From assembly GCA_951804985.1 (NCBI GenBank), contig OX638132.1, forward strand, positions 88,106,696-88,170,695: a stretch of DNA of 64,000 nt. The letters run 5' to 3'. Position 1 is the stretch's first letter. Every line of letters begins with the position of its first letter. This stretch comes from Dryomyza anilis. Taxonomy: Eukaryota; Arthropoda; Insecta; Diptera; Dryomyzidae. Of this stretch, positions 61,380-64,000 are shown piece after piece. A program made the translations under genes and the position numbers. The notes beneath the pieces are model-generated. The model was not told the origin of the DNA. It searched no databases and was given only the letters and a program-made list of their open reading frames with translations.

Positions 61380-61614
61380 ATCAGTAGCGGTAGCTCAGTG
61401 GTTAGTGCGTTGGACTGCGAGCCGAAAGGGCCCCGATTCAATCCTGGCCTGGGGCTAACAACATTTTTTCATAGAAACATTTTTTTATACCGCGCAACAC
61501 TCGGCAGTAAATGGCAAACCTACGAGAGTAAAACATTGTCTATGAAAAGCTCTCACCTCACCAGCCGTTCGTATTCGGCAATAAACTGTATGTCCCTCCA
61601 CTATTATTATTATT
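61380..61614 (+). mobile_element. tRNA-headed SINE, internally deleted, 13-bp duplication
   Basis: Flanked by ATTCTTATAAAAT (61,367-61,379 and 61,615-61,627). The head 'agcggtagctcagtggttag' and body are as in 14,838, but the sequence jumps from 'tgtccctcca' straight to the (ATT)n tail. The last ~75 bp of the body are absent. Confidence 0.9.
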
Positions 61615-61627
61615 ATTCTTATAAAAT

Positions 61628-61890
61628 TAGGATTTTTTGAAATTATTATAAATATTCCTCCATTTGAAAAGGAAAACAAATTAACATTAACAAATTAACA
61701 TTTTATGTGCACTATTTGACTTCATATTCACAATTTTCTTCATTTCACAAAATACGACACCAAAAAACATTATGGTATTTCACTTTTATATTGATGTTTT
61801 TGTATTTTTGTATCGTATATATACAATATGTTACGAATACCATACTAAAATCCGATGAATTGTGAATACGCTAATTTTAATTCAACACCA
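61628..61890. other. AT-rich spacer
   Basis: Nothing recognised. Confidence 0.3.
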
Positions 61891-62337
61891 AATCACAAGA
61901 TCCGACACTGTTTAATTATTTATGCAGCATTTTTTACCAGGTTAAAATCTTGCGATTGCTAAGAAAATACAGGGAATGAGCTGGTCTCTCATTATAAATT
62001 CAAAAAAATGCGGTGCTCCGAACCGAAACTTTGAGAAAATCTATGACAAAATCAAAATTTGTAATTGTAATTTTATAAATTTCAATTTTACGTTCTTATT
62101 ATAAAAGTAAGTAATAATAGTGTTCGAAGATGTTATATACCATTGGAAAGGTAATTTTGATCAGGCAAAAATTGATATTCATTTATCAACAGATTTTACT
62201 TTACTTTTACCAATATTATTGATTAAGTTATGTCAGTAATATGCATCTCTTAAACACCCTGTATCTTAAACTTTTATTTTAATTTTCTTATTATTTTTTT
62301 TTTTTGACTCAGAATTATCGATAAACCAAGCACTCTG
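61891..62337. mobile_element. one-armed relative of the 0.8-kb foldback
   Basis: Matches the centre and right arm of 13,510-14,307 ('ttatgtcagtaatatgcat', 'accaagcactctg' end followed by TA). The left arm is missing. Confidence 0.65.
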
Positions 62338-62396
62338 TATATATACAATTTGATTTAAAACTTAATTTAAAACTTTGGTTTTCTTTCTGTTTTCAG

Positions 62397-62424
62397 GGTG
62401 AGACAACTTGTTCAATCGTTAAAG
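62397..62424 (+). other. candidate 28-bp micro-exon
   Basis: A pyrimidine-rich tract ('tttggttttctttctg') and TTTTCAG at 62,390-62,396 come directly before it, and GTATGT at 62,425-62,430 directly after, matching fly acceptor and donor consensus. Twenty-eight bases (not a multiple of three) can be read in two open frames: GETTCSIVK, or VRQLVQSLK if the first base completes a codon. The gene is not recognised and no neighbouring exon was found. The site lies in the only ~100 bp between a foldback end (62,337) and a retrotransposon tail (62,445). A chance match is possible. Confidence 0.35.
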
Positions 62425-62444
62425 GTATGTACAATTTTATTTTG

Positions 62445-63475
62445 TTTTTTTTTTTTTTTACAAATTGACCAACGCTCAGGGGATGCCCCCTATTCATGCA
62501 ATGCACAGTGTTGATCGTAAGAAGGGATGATAGGTTAAATGGAGGGGGGAAAGATGGAGTAGTGTCGGTGAATGTTTGTTTTGAATTTGCCAATATCAAA
62601 AATGTCGGGAAAAACAGACGCAGGGAGATTGTTCCACAACCGTATCGTGCGACTGAAGAACGAATATTGCGTAATATTGAATAATGCGTGGTTCTATTGA
62701 GAGCCGAGTGAACTACGAAGGGGTGGGCTTGGTTCGATGCCCGAGTAGAACGAGAGGACACACGACCTGGTGGAATCAGGCCATGTATTTCCCTCGAACA
62801 CTTACCATTGTAATACCTATAAAACAGGCTTACACACCCTACGGTCCATCGGTGCTCAAGAGAACCAATAGAGGATGAAATATTTTCATCCCCTATTAAA
62901 TATATTGCACGTTGTTGGATTCGATCCAGGAATTCCAAAGAAGATTTTGAAGCCCCTGCCCATATGTGCGAATTGTATTCCATCTTAGGCCGAATATAGG
63001 TGGTGTAGACAGTGCGCAAGTCAGCAGGAGTGAAGTATGTCTTACACCGTTTTAAAAAACCGAGGCACTTGACCGCCTCTTTCGACACGTCAAATATATG
63101 ATCATTCCAACGGAGATCACATTGAATTGATATGCCCAGAACGTCAAGAGCAGCTGACTCTGCAATATCCACAGCACCCATATTGAGGGGAGGTAGGGTT
63201 GAATCCATTCTTTTGTGAGATAACAGACAACATTGGGTCTTGCGTGCATTAAAATCAACTCTATTAGCAAGACCCCACTCTGAGATTGTTTTAAGGTCAT
63301 TATTGAGTGTGTCATTCATAGTGCGTCTTTTACTCTCAATCTCCAAAGAGTTTGGGCGCTTGTTGAACGAATATGAATGACAAATGTTACTGTCATCTGC
63401 AAAGGAATGAATTGGGTTCTGAGTCAATGACAGAAGGTCATTGATAAATACCAGAAATAGGGACGGGGATAGGCA
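62445..63475 (-). pseudogene. jockey/CR1-like reverse transcriptase, 5'-truncated (copy 2)
   Basis: Same element as 56,117-57,480, cut further 5': the frame enters at 'LSPSLFLVFINDLL' (63,475) and keeps the FADD box, then the C-terminal part with 'RPKMEYNSHIWAGAS', 'RIQQRAIYLIGD' and 'IPPGRVSSRSTR'. It has no stop where copy 1 has TGA. Near the C-terminus the two copies diverge in frame ('RNIRSSVARYGC' here versus 'RTIRLWNN' there), pointing to small compensating frameshifts in this copy. The poly-A tail (poly-T on plus) is at 62,445-62,459. Motif A and all upstream parts are missing, so it is inactive. Confidence 0.85.
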
Positions 63476-64000
63476 AAATTAAAAATTAAAAAATGATACC
63501 CCCTTCTTAAAATAAAAATTTCCCATGTCTCACCTATATACATAATACCCCTATCTAAACAATATAAAACTTGTTACTGTTTTCCATAAGTATTCCCTCA
63601 AAGTAGTTCAAATTTTATATTGTGCCATAACTTAAGGTCATACATACTATAGTATAATTACAACACTATTAATACGAAATATTGGCGCCATTATTACGGC
63701 TATTCATGTTATTGAGCGCAGCATGTCGGACGTGGATCATTGGGCATCGTAAACGAGGACATATTCACAATTTCACTCTTACATCTCCAGCAGCACTTTA
63801 CGAAGTTTTTGGGCAAGTGTTTTATGTTTTTTTTTTTTCACTTTTAGTTTGCTTGTATTCGTGCTCGTGGCCAGTTTTTTTTTGCCATATCATAAATTAC
63901 CCGAAACGCATTAATTCGTTATTTGGCTCTTGGAGTGCGGGGCAATTTATGGGTGAATTAAAAAGGACGATACAGCATCTGCTTAAGTTTAGCAACTACG
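63476..64000. other. non-coding DNA, no recognised feature
   Basis: Apparently single-copy and AT-rich, with a poly-T run near 63,829. No gene recognised. Confidence 0.35.

Overview
The window is eukaryotic, AT-rich, non-genic DNA, most likely from a brachyceran fly. The grounds are: many interspersed elements carrying a (TA)n tract and a (GTCT/GTCC)n tract, the layout of dipteran mini-me/DINE-like (Helitron-related) elements; tRNA-headed SINEs; jockey/CR1-like and RTE-like non-LTR retrotransposon fragments of a kind common in insects; and single-copy stretches with CAG/CAA and ATC runs like those of fly intronic or enhancer DNA. Species cannot be read from the sequence. There are no operons, CRISPR arrays, rRNA genes or intact tRNA genes, and no convincing intact protein-coding gene. 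The window reads as a large intron or intergenic heterochromatin-like block.

Layout. 1-4,800: a mini-me-like element split by a SINE, then AT-rich and single-copy DNA. 4,810-5,822: broken RTE-like reverse transcriptase. 7,403-7,743: mariner-type deletion derivative. 8,031-14,745: mini-me copies (two joined head to tail, one split by an 0.8-kb foldback), and two 15-bp-period minisatellites, one split by a second SINE type with target duplication. 14,838-15,145: SINE. 15,900-16,870: single-copy DNA with CAG/ATC runs. 17,272-20,669: a 3.4-kb element with an exact 8-bp duplication. 21,785-24,027: mini-me-like copy split by a 1.63-kb foldback. 25,900-26,400: single-copy, regulatory-looking DNA. 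26,598-46,742: a 20-kb satellite of three related monomers (149, 97 and 96 bp) with nested higher-order repeats. 47,203-48,166: element with terminal inverted repeats and a decayed coding region. 48,300-48,803: probable solo LTR. 48,806-49,135: SINE. 50,373-52,481: two mini-me copies with a mariner MITE between them. 56,117-57,480 and 62,445-63,475: two 5'-truncated copies of one jockey/CR1-like element. 58,772-59,572: TTAA-flanked element with a mini-me inside. 61,380-61,614: SINE with 13-bp duplications.

The dominant biology is nested transposition and satellite homogenisation, not gene cooperation. The best sign of a host gene is a candidate 28-bp micro-exon at 62,397-62,424, with a strong polypyrimidine/CAG acceptor and a GTATGT donor, lying in a short island between two transposon insertions. 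It has no supporting partner exon in view. The satellite's structure (deletion-derived length classes, a 245-bp dimer block, a shared scrambled junction 6,637 bp apart, a 737-bp edge repeat) is the most information-rich feature.
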